This document shows, piece after piece, positions 27,990-38,249 of a stretch of DNA of 64,000 nucleotides (the first letter of the stretch is position 1; the number at the start of each line of letters is the position of its first letter). This stretch comes from Leucobacter luti (GTDB taxonomy: Bacteria; Actinomycetota; Actinomycetes; Actinomycetales; Microbacteriaceae), in the NCBI RefSeq assembly GCF_019464495.1, contig NZ_CP080492.1:806001-870000 (forward strand). Reading direction: 5' to 3'. The notes below the pieces were generated by a model, which was given only the letters and a program-made list of their open reading frames with translations, did no database searches and had not been told where the DNA came from. The translations under genes were made by a program, and so were the position numbers.

Positions 27990-28642
27990 GCTGGTCCTTC
28001 CGAAACGGGCGAAGCGGCGATCGAACTCAGAATCGCAGCGAGGGCGTGGTGCAGGTGCACGTGGGTGGCGTGGGCGGCGAGCTCCGCGTCGCCACGAGCG
28101 ATCGCGTCGGCAATGAGCGCGTGCTCGGTGACAGACGCGCGCAAGCGATCCGCGTTGTCGCGTGCGATGCGCCTGGCGCGGGCGAGGTGGGCCCGGATGG
28201 GGCGCAACGCTTGAGTGAGGTAGGCATTGTCGACAGCGGTATCGAGCGCCTCGTCGAAGCGGGCAATCAGCGCGTAGTAGTCATCGGCCGCACTGTTGTT
28301 TGCCTCTGGGCGGGCGGCACGGAAGTCTGCGGCGAGCGCGGCGAACCGCGCGCGATTGCCGCGGGCGGCGGCAAGGCGTGCCGCAGTTTCTTCGAGGGCG
28401 CGGCGGGTCTCGAACAGGGCGCGGATATCGGCGGCGTCGAAGCCCGCGACGACGAGGACGCGGGCGGACTGCTGCCGCACGAGGCCGTCTGCGACGAGCC
28501 GGGCGATCGCCTCGCGCATCGGGGTCCTGCTGACACCGAGGCGCGCGGACTGTTCAACCTCGCCGATCACGGCGCCAGGGGCGAGCTCTCCGCTCTGGAT
28601 CTCCTCAACGATAGCGCGGTAGGCGCGATCACTCGCTCGCAT
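27986..28642 (-). CDS. GntR-family (FCD) transcriptional regulator of the prp operon
   Basis: A 218-residue FadR-type GntR regulator, started at the ATG at 28642 ([20 protein letters not shown]) behind GAGAGGGG. The winged helix is at about 1-70, with the recognition region [19 protein letters not shown]. The C-terminal FCD ligand domain holds the conserved Asp/His metal-binding positions ([17 protein letters not shown] and THVHLHHA). It is the first gene of the prpDBC operon, with a 4-base overlap into prpD, so it almost certainly autoregulates it, perhaps sensing a methylcitrate-cycle intermediate. Matching operators are described at 28666 and 28720. Confidence 0.9.
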   Translation of the reverse strand: MRASDRAYRAIVEEIQSGELAPGAVIGEVEQSARLGVSRTPMREAIARLVADGLVRQQSARVLVVAGFDAADIRALFETRRALEETAARLAAARGNRARFAALAADFRAARPEANNSAADDYYALIARFDEALDTAVDNAYLTQALRPIRAHLARARRIARDNADRLRASVTEHALIADAIARGDAELAAHATHVHLHHALAAILSSIAASPVSEGPA

Positions 28643-28665
28643 GGGATCCCCTCTCAGACACCCCC

Positions 28666-28694
28666 AGCGTATACATAATCGCATTTAGGAGCAA
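28666..28694 (-). promoter_or_regulatory. prp operon promoter with overlapping GntR operator
   Basis: On the minus strand TTGCTC (28694-28689), a 17-bp spacer and TACGCT (28671-28666) form a good -35/-10 pair. The sequence AGCGTATACA on the plus strand (28666-28675) contains the palindrome GTATAC and covers the -10, a natural place for repression by the GntR protein encoded just downstream. Confidence 0.65.
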
Positions 28695-28719
28695 GCGGTC
28701 TGCATATTTCTGCACTGAG

Positions 28720-28729
28720 TGTATACGCT
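28720..28729. promoter_or_regulatory. Second GTATAC operator, upstream of the prp promoter
   Basis: TGTATACGCT is the exact reverse complement of the promoter-proximal AGCGTATACA at 28666-28675. The centres of the two GTATAC palindromes are 52 bp apart, close to five helical turns, so both sites face the same side of the DNA. Confidence 0.6.
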
Positions 28730-28768
28730 ACGCCTTTCCCTGTCGCCTCGGCGCTCCCACTGCAGGGC

Positions 28769-29692
28769 TTAGATCTCGGCGATGATCAGCTTCTTCATCT
28801 GCAGCATGTGCGGAAAGGCGTCGGGCCGCTCCATCAGCTCTCCCATGTTCTCCGGCACGATTTGCCAGCTCACCCCAAATTTGTCTGCCAGCCAGCCGCA
28901 CTGTTCTGCTTCCGGTACCGCCGAGAGCGCCTCCCACAGCCGGTCGATCTCCTCCTGATCCTCACACTTCACTTCGAGCGAGACACCGCAGCTGAACGAC
29001 TCCTGTTGCTCCACGCCAGAGTCCATCGCTGCGAACCACTGTTCCCCGATCCGGAACTCGCCAAACATGAGCGCATCAGCCGAGGCCGGACCCGTTGACT
29101 CACCGTAGGGTGCGCGCATCCCCGCCGCGGCGTTCGAGAAGACGCTCACATAGAAGTCGATCGCCTCGGCTGCCCGGTTCTGCACGCCCGCGCCAAACAA
29201 CAGCGAGGGAATCACGAACGGACGCGGGTCTCCTGCCGGGTCCGTGAGCATCAGCTGCCAGTTCACACCGTACCTATCGGCGACCCAGCCGTAGCGTGCG
29301 CTGAACGGATACTCGCCAAGCGGCATCAGCACCTCACCACCGTCCGCAAGCGCCTCCCAGGTGGCGTCGAGCTCCGCGCGCGCAGCAAGGACTCCGCCAG
29401 AGTAGTTCAGGGGGTCGAAGTTCAGCATCAGCGAGATTGACTGGTTCGGGCGAAACTCATCTCCCGCGTTCACGAGCGTCAGTCGGTACCCTCCTACGCT
29501 CACGGCGACCGTGAGCGGTTCCCCCGCAAGCGGCTCCTGGAATGGGAGCAGCCCGGTCGTGGGATAGCGCGACTCGATCTCGAATGAGGTATTCGGAAGA
29601 GCCTGCGAGTAGAAGCTCCCTGCGTCCCCCGCCGTACCACTGCACCAGATGTTCGGCACAATCCGCTGTGCTGCCAGACTTTGAGTATCCAT
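28769..29692 (-). CDS. PhnB-like VOC protein with two glyoxalase domains
   Basis: A 307-residue protein with two tandem PhnB/3-demethylubiquinone-methyltransferase-like VOC modules. The first (about 1-150) has IVPNIWCSGTAGDAGSFYSQ and SARYGWVADRYGVNWQL. The second (about 160-305) has AIDFYVSVF and CGWLADKFGVSWQIVP. The paired modules should form a complete barrel from one chain. Members of this group have no assigned reaction, and several have lost metal ligands. It is monocistronic and near a related one-module protein encoded divergently at 29870. Confidence 0.85.
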   Translation of the reverse strand: MDTQSLAAQRIVPNIWCSGTAGDAGSFYSQALPNTSFEIESRYPTTGLLPFQEPLAGEPLTVAVSVGGYRLTLVNAGDEFRPNQSISLMLNFDPLNYSGGVLAARAELDATWEALADGGEVLMPLGEYPFSARYGWVADRYGVNWQLMLTDPAGDPRPFVIPSLLFGAGVQNRAAEAIDFYVSVFSNAAAGMRAPYGESTGPASADALMFGEFRIGEQWFAAMDSGVEQQESFSCGVSLEVKCEDQEEIDRLWEALSAVPEAEQCGWLADKFGVSWQIVPENMGELMERPDAFPHMLQMKKLIIAEI

Positions 29693-29869
29693 GATGTCTC
29701 CCCCACTTCTGACGGCACGCCGCCGCGCGATCGGGTGACCGCTCTGCCCTCAGTATCCGCCTGCGCAAGTCATCGCCACAAGCGGAAATTTCCCAGTGAC
29801 ATGAATACGCGGAAGGCGGAGAATAGCGGTGACGCAGGCGTCCAATGCTCGCGCACGACGATAGGTGCA

Positions 29870-30295
29870 ATGATGACGATCCGACTCAACCCGTACCTCA
29901 ACTTCCACGGCACCGCACGGGAAGCGCTCGAGTTCTATCAGTCGGTGCTCGGCGGCTCGCTGAATATCATGAACTACGACTCGATTCCCGGCGTGATGGG
30001 CGATGCGGACGAGGGCGACAAAGTGATGCACGGCCAACTCGACACCGAGGACGGCCTCACCCTCATGGCAGCTGACCTCCCAGCCTCACTCGCAGACTCG
30101 CCCGACGCGTCACTCGGAGGGGTGTCGATCACGCTCTCTGGAACCGATGAGCGTATCCGCGACGCTTGGGACGCGCTGACCGAGGGCGGCACCATCGTTG
30201 AGCCCTTCGCCGAGGCGCCATGGGGTGACACGTTCGGGATGCTCGTCGATCGCTTCGGCGCCCGCTGGATGCTCAGCCTGGAAAAAGCCGAATGA
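29870..30295 (+). CDS. Single-domain PhnB-like VOC protein
   Basis: A 141-residue VOC/glyoxalase-fold protein starting MMTIRLNPYLNFHGTAREAL. The start may be either of two adjacent ATGs at 29870 and 29873. It shows the PhnB-type pattern ALEFYQSVLGG, LMAADLP and EAPWGDTFGMLVDRFGARWML. It probably functions as a dimer. It lies 177 bp from the divergently encoded two-module homologue, suggesting an old duplication. The reaction is unknown. Confidence 0.85.
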   Translation: MMTIRLNPYLNFHGTAREALEFYQSVLGGSLNIMNYDSIPGVMGDADEGDKVMHGQLDTEDGLTLMAADLPASLADSPDASLGGVSITLSGTDERIRDAWDALTEGGTIVEPFAEAPWGDTFGMLVDRFGARWMLSLEKAE

Positions 30296-30322
30296 ACTCA
30301 GAGTCGAGCGGAGCCCTGGGTG

Positions 30323-30754
30323 CTACGGCTCCAGCAGAGCGACACCGCTCAGCAACACCCGGGTGGCGAGGTCGCGATTCCAGGTGACCGTAACGCCGTG
30401 ACGCTCCAGCACGGGAAAGACTTCGTCGAGCAGCAGTGCCGTCACGAATTCCGCGTAGCGAGACTCTTGTGCTGCCTCCGGGAGTGATTCCCACTCGTCC
30501 CCGGTGACATAGGCATCCAGAAATGCCCCATAGCTGACGTGAGTATCTCCGTCCCACGCGATGTTGCCAGCGTCCTGCGTGTCGAAGAACAGGTAGCCGC
30601 GCCACACGCGAGAGTCGTCTCGTGCAGCCCCGATCTCCGCATCACCGCACGAACCGCAGCAGGGGAACGCCTCGCGCGCAAGCACACCGATCTCCCCGAG
30701 CGCGGCAAACGCCGGTGCCAGCGTGGACACCGGCGCCGCCGCTTGCTCGGTCAC
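30323..30754 (-). CDS. DUF6891-type protein
   Basis: A 143-residue protein started at the GTG at 30754 (MTEQAAAPVSTLAPAF), since longer forms run into pheT. It contains FPCCGSCGDAEIG, a cysteine pair reminiscent of a metal or redox site, then GYLFFDTQDAG and a helical C-terminus. This pattern fits the DUF6891 family, whose function is unknown. It follows pheT by 7 bases and is probably carried on the pheST transcript without a functional relation. Confidence 0.7.
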   Translation of the reverse strand: MTEQAAAPVSTLAPAFAALGEIGVLAREAFPCCGSCGDAEIGAARDDSRVWRGYLFFDTQDAGNIAWDGDTHVSYGAFLDAYVTGDEWESLPEAAQESRYAEFVTALLLDEVFPVLERHGVTVTWNRDLATRVLLSGVALLEP

Positions 30755-30761
30755 AGCGACG

Positions 30762-33340
30762 CTACTCGCGCAGCTTGGCGTCGAACGCGAGTTCAGCGGC
30801 GGACACACCAGCGAGCTTCGCAGCGCTCGCTTCTTCCGCTTTCAGCGTGCGATCCACTGCTCGGAAGCGCAGTGCAAACGTCAATGCCTTCTGCTCATCC
30901 GGGATCCCCGCACCACGGTAGTCATCGACGATCCGTGCGCTTTCGAGCAGCTCACCCGCACCAGCAGCCACGACTGCCAACACGTCACCGGCAGGCACCT
31001 CGGCAGCCACCACGAGCGTCAGATCCTGTGTTGCCGCGGGATACGTTGACAACTGGTGCGTTTCGGGCTCGCGAGGAGCAAGCTCGATCAGCCGATCCAG
31101 ATCCAGCTCGAACGCCGCAACTCGACCGGGCAAGTGGTATGCCGCGCTGAGCTCGGGAAGCAGCTCGCCGGCCACACCGACAACTTCAAGGCCGTCAGCA
31201 ACACGCACGCTCAGCTCTGCGGTGCGACCAGGGTGGAACGCACGGTGCGCGCCCTGCGTCACCACAAGATCAGCAGACACCGCGCCCGCCGCGATCTTCG
31301 CGGCGTCGAGCGCGTCAGCCCAGTCAATTTCCCGGGCATGCTCCCCAGGCTGCTTCGCAATTGCATCGCCGATGAGGAGACCAGCGGCGCGGCGCGGCTG
31401 CGCGGGAACTGAAGCGTACAGTGCCGCGAGAGTCTCGGCATCCGGCTTCTCAGCCAGCGGCGGCACCCCCTCAGTGCCGAGGTTGTTGCCAGGTACGAAG
31501 ACGGCTCCAAACTCCACGAGCGACAGATCGGTGAGACCACGAGACACATTCCGCTGCGCAGCCGTCACGAGCCCCGGCAGCAGCGAGCGCCGCATGAACG
31601 GCGCCTCTCCGTCGAGCGGGTTCGCGAGCTTCACAGCCGGAACTGCTGCGGTCTGTGCATCGTCGCCCTGCGCCACCCCGTCGATCACGGGCACGACGGC
31701 CTCGACGCCAGCGCCGAAGTCCGTGAGCTGTGTGCGGGTCACAAACGGGTAGCTCTGCACCTCGTCGAGACCTGCCGCAGTGACGACGTTCGCCGCGCGA
31801 CGGCGCAGCCGCTGCGCTCGGGTCAGCCCGCGTCCTGGCGGTGCAACAGGCAGCACCGAGGGGATCCGGTCGTAGCCAACCACGCGCGCGACTTCCTCAA
31901 CGAGATCCGCTGGGCGAGTGAGGTCCGAGCGCCAGCTCGGCGGGGTGACACGAATCTCGCCGGCCGCTCCCTCGACAATGGTGCACCCGATCATCTCGAT
32001 CGCGGCACGCGCTTCAGCGTCGGTGTAGTCGGCGCCCATCAGGCCGTTAATGCGCGCGAGCGGCAGCCGGATCTCGGGCGCCTCCCAGGGTGCACTCAAC
32101 TCTGCGCCGAGCGCATCGGGCGTGCCGCCGGCAAGCTCGACCAGCAGGTCAACCATGCGCTGCGCCGCCGCGCGGGCCACGAGCGGATCAACGCCACGTT
32201 CGAAGCGCTTCGATGCCTCACTCGGCAGCTTGTGCCGGCGCGAAGTACGCGCAATCGACACGGGATCAAATGTGGCGGCCTCGATGAGCACATCGGTGGT
32301 GGTGTCGTCGACCTTCGTCGATTCGCCGCCCATGACGCCGGCGAGGCCGATCACACCGGACTCATCGGTGATCACCAGATCCTCAACGCTCAGCGTGCGC
32401 TCAGCGCCGTCGAGCGTCATCAGCGTCTCGCCCGCGGCCGCGCGCCGCACCGTGATGCCACCGCTCAGTTTCGAAATGTCATAGGCGTGCAGCGGCTGAC
32501 CGAGTTCGAGCATCACATAGTTCGAGATGTCGACCTCAAGCGACAGGCTGCGAATACCAGCAAGCTGCAGGCGCGCCACCATCCACGCCGGCGTCGGGCG
32601 CGACTGATCGATCCCCCGGACCGTGCGAGCGATGAAGCCAGCGGCACCGACACGACCCCGGATCGGCGCCTGATCATCAATCACGACTGAGAATCCGGAG
32701 CCGGAGACCGGAGTCACGGCGGCCGCAGGATCGGTGAATGCCGCCCCGGTCGAGTGGGACACCTCGCGTGCCACGCCGCGAATGGAGAACGCATAGCCTC
32801 GATCCGGCGTCACGTTGATCTCGACCGCGCTCTGATCAAGTCCGAGTAGGGCTTTTGCGTCTGCGCCGGGCTCAGCGTCGATCCCGAGCCGCGACAGCAC
32901 GATGATGCCATCGTGATCCTCGCCAAGCGTCAGCTCACGCGCGGAAGCGATCATGCCGTCTGAAACGTGGCCGTAGGTCTTGCGCGCGGAGATCTCGAAC
33001 CCACCGGGCAGCACAGCTCCCGGCAGGCTCACGACCACGCGGTCGCCCGCGTCGAAGTTGTGAGCGCCGCACACAATGCCGCGCACATCTTCGCCACCGT
33101 CGGCAGCGCGCTCGCCAGCAGGCGCGACCCGCACCTGGCACCAGTTGATCGTCTTGCCGTTGGAGTGCTCCTCCGGCTCGCGCGACAGGACCTCGCCGAC
33201 CACGACGGGACCGGTGACATCAAAGCGGCGGATATCTTCTTCTTCGAAGCCGACACGCACCAGATCGGCGTGCACCTGCTCGGGTGTGACATCCGCGGGA
33301 AGCTCGACAAACTCGCCGAGCCAGCTGAGTGGAACGCGCA

Positions 33341-33341
<1 letters not shown>
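30762..33341 (-). CDS. pheT: Phenylalanyl-tRNA synthetase beta subunit
   Basis: An 859-residue PheT. It begins MRVPLSWLGEFVEL, followed by an EMAP-type tRNA-binding domain (about 40-155), the B3/B4 editing domain, B5 and the catalytic-like core. The C-terminal ferredoxin-like anticodon-binding domain reads STYPAATQDLTLVV to the end. It forms the alpha2-beta2 enzyme with PheS and supplies editing of mischarged Tyr-tRNA(Phe). Its ATG overlaps the pheS stop (TAATG), giving matched translation. Confidence 0.96.
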
Positions 33342-34380
<1,039 letters not shown>

Positions 34381-34388
34381 AGGGAGTG

Positions 34389-34394
34389 AGTCTA
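34389..34394 (-). promoter_or_regulatory. Candidate -10 hexamer of pheST
   Basis: TAGACT on the minus strand ends 8 bases before the GTG of pheS. No ribosome site intervenes, so the message may be leaderless or nearly so. Confidence 0.4.
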
Positions 34395-34502
34395 CCCTGT
34401 ACGCCGGCCACAGCGCTGCGCTCACCCCAGATCGCGGTGCGCTGCGCAGCATCCCAGACCGCACGCTGTGCTGCCAGGTGCACGGCAGCGACCCGGTAGC
34501 CG

Positions 34503-34508
34503 TAGAAT
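34503..34508 (+). promoter_or_regulatory. Candidate -10 hexamer of the 34516 gene
   Basis: TAGAAT is followed by 7 bases and the ATG at 34516, which also decides that start against the in-frame ATG at 34507 that would overlap the hexamer. Confidence 0.5.
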
Positions 34509-34515
34509 GGTCGAC

Positions 34516-35157
34516 ATGCTGAGCACGCGACCCGCAACGCGCGCTCACCCGACACCTCGGGTGAGCCGTGGCCAACGGGTGTTGCGTGGCTCGCTCGGCG
34601 CCGTGGTCGCAACACTCCTCGCGGCAGCCTCACACGGCCTCGCGGGTGGCGTGATTACCTGGGCTTCAGTAGCAGCGACCATCATCTTCACACTCCCGCT
34701 GTGCGTCGCGTTTGCCGGCAAGGTCGGTTCTCTCTGGCGACTCACCACTGCCGTCGCAGCCGCTCAGTTCCTCTACCACTGGATGTTTGCGGGCCTGGGC
34801 CTCGCGAGCGGCGCTGGGCCCCAGGCCGGCATTCCCGCGGCCCCACACGCAGCGCACCTCGCCACGCTGCAGAGCTTCTCTCCAGATCTCGCGAGCGCAG
34901 GCGCCGCCGATGCTGCCATGTGGCTCGGCCACGCGATCGCTGCCATCGCCACCATCGGGCTGCTGCACCGGGGTGAGCGCGCGTTCCTCGCGCTGCGGCA
35001 TGCCCTTCGCCGTGTTCTTCCTGACCGAGCATCTCGCACGCCTGCCCCGCTTGCGCGACCCGTGCGCGCCCTCGGAGTCCTCGCCGAGGTCACGCTGCGT
35101 GACCGTCTCCTCACGGCCTCCGCGATCACCCGCCGCGGCCCGCCGCGCTGCGCCTGA
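34516..35157 (+). CDS. Membrane protein of the copper cassette, unknown function
   Basis: A 213-residue polytopic protein with about four to five hydrophobic segments, the clearest being 28-45, 48-66, 72-95 and 133-148. A cytoplasmic-looking basic tail ends RRGPPRCA. Histidines occur at membrane boundaries (YHWMFAGLG and MWLGHAIAA), which could bind metal. I do not recognise a named family. It is 112 bp upstream of copC on the same strand, and the neighbourhood suggests a role in copper handling. The ATG at 34516 follows a leaderless-type -10. Confidence 0.75.
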   Translation: MLSTRPATRAHPTPRVSRGQRVLRGSLGAVVATLLAAASHGLAGGVITWASVAATIIFTLPLCVAFAGKVGSLWRLTTAVAAAQFLYHWMFAGLGLASGAGPQAGIPAAPHAAHLATLQSFSPDLASAGAADAAMWLGHAIAAIATIGLLHRGERAFLALRHALRRVLPDRASRTPAPLARPVRALGVLAEVTLRDRLLTASAITRRGPPRCA

Positions 35158-35269
35158 TCGCACCCCACACCATTTCGCGCCCGGTACTCCACGGATGGGA
35201 TCGCGCACTCATGCGCACCATCCCGGGCGCACATCGTCCCGGCGAACGCCGGAATACCTGAGGAGACCC

Positions 35270-36037
35270 ATGTCTCGCACTACCCACACATCACACACCC
35301 GTTCGCTTACTTCGAGGCGCCGCAGTCTCGTGAGCGCTACGGCGGTCGCGCTTCTCGCGGGAGCCGCCACCTTCGGCATCGCTGCACCTGCGCTTGCCCA
35401 CGATGAACTACTCAGCACCGATCTTATTCTGAATGATGCAGGCACCGAGCTGGAGTCGTTCCAACTCACCTTCAGCAACAGCATCATTGAGGTCGGCACT
35501 GAGATTGTCGTGACGAGCGTTGACGGAGCCGATATCTCAGACGGTGCTCCGCAGATCGCCGGCCCCGTTGTGACTCAGCCGCTGACCGCCGATCTCGCCC
35601 CCGGCTCGTACACGGCAGCGTGGCGCGTCGTCTCAAGTGATGGCCACCCGATCGACGGCGCTTTTGGAATCGAGATCCCGGCGAACGGCGTCGCGGACGC
35701 AGCGATTACGGAGCCGGATCCCCAATCGACTCAGGACGAAGCGGATCACGAGCACGCAGAAGGCGATCACGAGCACGCGGCTGGCACGGAGCACGATGAC
35801 CACGGATCCACTGCGGATGCGGACGCTGCTGCGAATGAGGGAGCAGGCCTCCCCGTTGGTGGCATCATCGCGGCGTCCATCGGCGGCCTCATCGTCGTCG
35901 CAGGCGGCGTCGGTGCCGCGATCTTCGCCAACCGTCGCCGAGCGCAGGGCATGGCGGCAGACGCGGCCCGTGCTGCAGAGTCATCGGCTCCAGAACATGT
36001 TGACGGAAACACCTCAGCTGAAGGGGACACCAAATGA
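35270..36037 (+). CDS. copC: CopC-domain copper-binding protein
   Basis: A 255-residue exported, membrane-anchored CopC. The start at 35270 follows GAGGAG. The signal peptide ends ALA at 41-43, so the mature protein begins with histidine (HDELLSTD), the typical first copper(II) ligand of CopC. The SSDGHPIDGAFGIEI segment carries the other conserved histidine site. A His/Asp/Glu-rich linker (HEHAEGDHEHAAGTEHDDHG) and a C-terminal membrane helix follow, as in YobA-type CopC proteins. It would bind extracytoplasmic copper. It overlaps the next gene (ATGA), so copper is probably handed to the PCu(A)C chaperone. Confidence 0.92.
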   Translation: MSRTTHTSHTRSLTSRRRSLVSATAVALLAGAATFGIAAPALAHDELLSTDLILNDAGTELESFQLTFSNSIIEVGTEIVVTSVDGADISDGAPQIAGPVVTQPLTADLAPGSYTAAWRVVSSDGHPIDGAFGIEIPANGVADAAITEPDPQSTQDEADHEHAEGDHEHAAGTEHDDHGSTADADAAANEGAGLPVGGIIAASIGGLIVVAGGVGAAIFANRRRAQGMAADAARAAESSAPEHVDGNTSAEGDTK

Positions 36038-36660
36038 GCCAGAGTTCCAGCGTGGTGCGCCGCACCGCCACACGCATCACCATGCTCTCAGGCGCTGCAC
36101 TCGCGGCGGCGCTCGTGTTCAGCGGCTGCTCAGCGGCTCCGGCGCCCACAGACACCGGGGCGAACTCCGAGTCCACGAAGACCGCTGCGGCGGCGTTTGA
36201 ACTCACTGACGGCTGGGCGAAGTCGGGCGACGGGATGACCGGAGTCTTCGGCACTCTCACAAACTCCGGTGCGAAGGACCTCACCCTCGTGAGCGTCGCG
36301 AGCCCCGCCGCGAAGGACATTCAGTTGCATGAGACCGTCACCTCGGGCTCGACTGCCACGATGCGCGAGATCGATGGCGGTTTTGTGATTCCAGCCGGTG
36401 GCTCCTTCGAGCTCGTGCCCGGCGGCAACCACATCATGTTTATGGACATGCCGAAGCCGCTCGTGGCCGGCGAGGAAGTTGAACTCACGCTGACGTTCGA
36501 CGACGGATCGGTGGGTGAGACGAGTGTGATCGTGAAGGACTATGCGGGCGCACAAGAGAACTACGAGGACATGGAGGGCATGGGCGAGGATGCGTCCAGC
36601 ATGGATCATGACGGGTCCAGCGACACCTCTGGGATGACCGAGGGTGACTCAAATGAGTGA
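36034..36660 (+). CDS. PCu(A)C-type copper chaperone lipoprotein
   Basis: A 208-residue lipoprotein with lipobox VFSGC (Cys32). The PCu(A)C domain shows the copper(I) ligands H-x10-M and H-x-M in QLHETVTSGSTATM and NHIMFMDM, with the spacing between the two pairs one residue longer than the classic 21. The tail has further Met, His and Asp residues (MDHDGSSDTSGM), a plausible extra copper site. Related proteins deliver copper to cytochrome oxidase or to copper radical oxidases outside the membrane. It overlaps copC at its start and the DyP peroxidase gene at its end. Confidence 0.9.
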   Translation: MSQSSSVVRRTATRITMLSGAALAAALVFSGCSAAPAPTDTGANSESTKTAAAAFELTDGWAKSGDGMTGVFGTLTNSGAKDLTLVSVASPAAKDIQLHETVTSGSTATMREIDGGFVIPAGGSFELVPGGNHIMFMDMPKPLVAGEEVELTLTFDDGSVGETSVIVKDYAGAQENYEDMEGMGEDASSMDHDGSSDTSGMTEGDSNE

Positions 36661-37919
36661 CCGTGTCTCCCGATAGCCAGCCGACCGCAGCGTCGCCCGA
36701 AGCCCGCGAATCGCGGCGCTTCGGGCGACGTGCCCTGCTGACCGGCGGTGCGGCAGGAGCCGGGCTTGGCGCAGCACTGGGGTTCGGTGCCGCGCTCGGG
36801 ATTCCCGGGCTCCGCGACACCCCTACCGCTCGTGCTGTCGAGTTCGGGGGTGAATCGCTCCCCTGCCACGGCGTCCACCAGGCTGGGATCACCACTCCTC
36901 CGACCGCGCACCAACGCTATGTCGCATACACGCTGAGGCCCGAGACGGATCGAGACGCGCTCACGCGCATGTTTCGGATTCTGACTGGCGACATTGAGGG
37001 ACTCACCTCAGGGGTCGCGCCACTCGCCGATTCAGAGCCGGAACTCGCGGCTCGGCCGGCACGGCTCACAATCACCATCGGGGTGGGGCAAACACTCGTG
37101 GAACGGGTGGATCCTGAGTTGCGGCCGAAGTGGCTCGCGCCGCTGCCGAAGTTCAGCAGGGATCGGTTTTCAGGCTCTTATGACGGGGGCGATCTCCTGG
37201 TGTTGCTGCAGGCCGACGATCCATTGCCGCTCGCGCACGCGGCGCGCATGCTCGATCGCGATCTGCGGAGCTTTGCGACGCACTCCTGGACCCAGCAGGG
37301 ATTCCGCCAGGCGCGCGAGGCCGAAGCGGACGGTACCACGATGCGCAACCTGATGGGTCAGGTCGACGGCACCATCAATCCCCGGCCGAAGGATGAGGAC
37401 TTCGCTGACCTCGTGTGGTTGACCGGATCCGGCACCGCGAGTGACGGAAACCCGGGCTGGCTTGCCGGTGGTTCCGCGCTGGTGTTCCGCAGAATCCGGA
37501 TGGAGCTCGATACCTGGGACCAGATTGATCGCCCAGGGCGAGAACAGACGATCGGTCGTACGCTCAGTGACGGGGGTCCGCTGACAGGAGGCTCCGAGCA
37601 CACTCCGGTGGACTATGAGGCAACGAACGAGTTCGGTCTCCCCGTCGTCCCGGCATACGCACACATCCGACGTGCACGCTCGGAAGACCCCGGAGAGCGA
37701 ATCTTCCGCCGAGCGGTGAACTACGACGACGGAGGCGAGTCCGGGCTCTTGTTTGCCTGCTATCAACGCGATCCGCTGTCGCAGTATGTTCCGATTCAAG
37801 AGCGGCTCGACGAACTCGACCTCCTCAACGAGTGGGTGACACACACGGGGTCCGCGGTGTTCGCAATACTGCCCGGTTTCACACCAGAGCGCGGGCTGGG
37901 CGCGACGCTCCTCACGTAG
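36657..37919 (+). CDS. Tat-exported DyP-type heme peroxidase
   Basis: A 420-residue dye-decolourising peroxidase. The N-terminus has a twin-arginine signal (SRRFGRRALLTGG, about 19-31). The DyP signature GQVDG (234-238, catalytic Asp237), the proximal heme histidine in AYAHIRRA (H336) and the distal arginine segment RIFRRAVNYDDG (348-359) are all visible. The GTG start overlaps the PCu(A)C stop, so the three genes form one translational unit. In Streptomyces a Tat-exported DyP peroxidase is encoded with copper chaperones and helps mature a copper radical oxidase. This cassette looks analogous, although no such oxidase is in the window. EfeB-like iron uptake is less likely without efeU or efeO. 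Confidence 0.92.
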   Translation: MTVSPDSQPTAASPEARESRRFGRRALLTGGAAGAGLGAALGFGAALGIPGLRDTPTARAVEFGGESLPCHGVHQAGITTPPTAHQRYVAYTLRPETDRDALTRMFRILTGDIEGLTSGVAPLADSEPELAARPARLTITIGVGQTLVERVDPELRPKWLAPLPKFSRDRFSGSYDGGDLLVLLQADDPLPLAHAARMLDRDLRSFATHSWTQQGFRQAREAEADGTTMRNLMGQVDGTINPRPKDEDFADLVWLTGSGTASDGNPGWLAGGSALVFRRIRMELDTWDQIDRPGREQTIGRTLSDGGPLTGGSEHTPVDYEATNEFGLPVVPAYAHIRRARSEDPGERIFRRAVNYDDGGESGLLFACYQRDPLSQYVPIQERLDELDLLNEWVTHTGSAVFAILPGFTPERGLGATLLT

Positions 37920-38249
37920 CGCCGCAGCCTCGCTCTCCAGCATCTGAGGCACAGGGTCGAGTCGTCCTGTGCCTCAGATGTTTCGTGTGGCAAGCAGACC
38001 GGGCTCCCACCCGCGATAGGCGCCTACTGCGCCCGCTCTCTGCTCCCGAGTTCCTTCCAGGAGCCCGCGCACCCCCGCCCGCTCGGAGCTCGCGCACTGT
38101 GAAGCGCCCCGCACAGAGCTCCGTTCCGTGCTCGAGCATGGCGCCGAAAATGAGCGAGCTCGCCGCAGCGCATCGTCCGTCGACCGTCCGGGCACGGGAC
38201 CCTCAGATCGAGAGGCTGGCGAAACCGAGTGAGGTGCGCCTGACTTCGC
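37920..38249. other. 330-bp intergenic region between convergent genes
   Basis: It separates the DyP peroxidase from the convergent RNA methyltransferase. Beyond the strong hairpin at 37941-37980 I see no gene, tRNA or repeat. Open frames across it have no ribosome site or recognisable product. Confidence 0.6.
37941..37980. terminator. Bidirectional hairpin terminator after the copper cassette
   Basis: CATCTGAGGCACAGG and CCTGTGCCTCAGATG form a perfect 15-bp stem with a 10-base loop, followed by TTTCGTGT on the plus strand. It lies 21 bases after the peroxidase stop. Confidence 0.85.
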
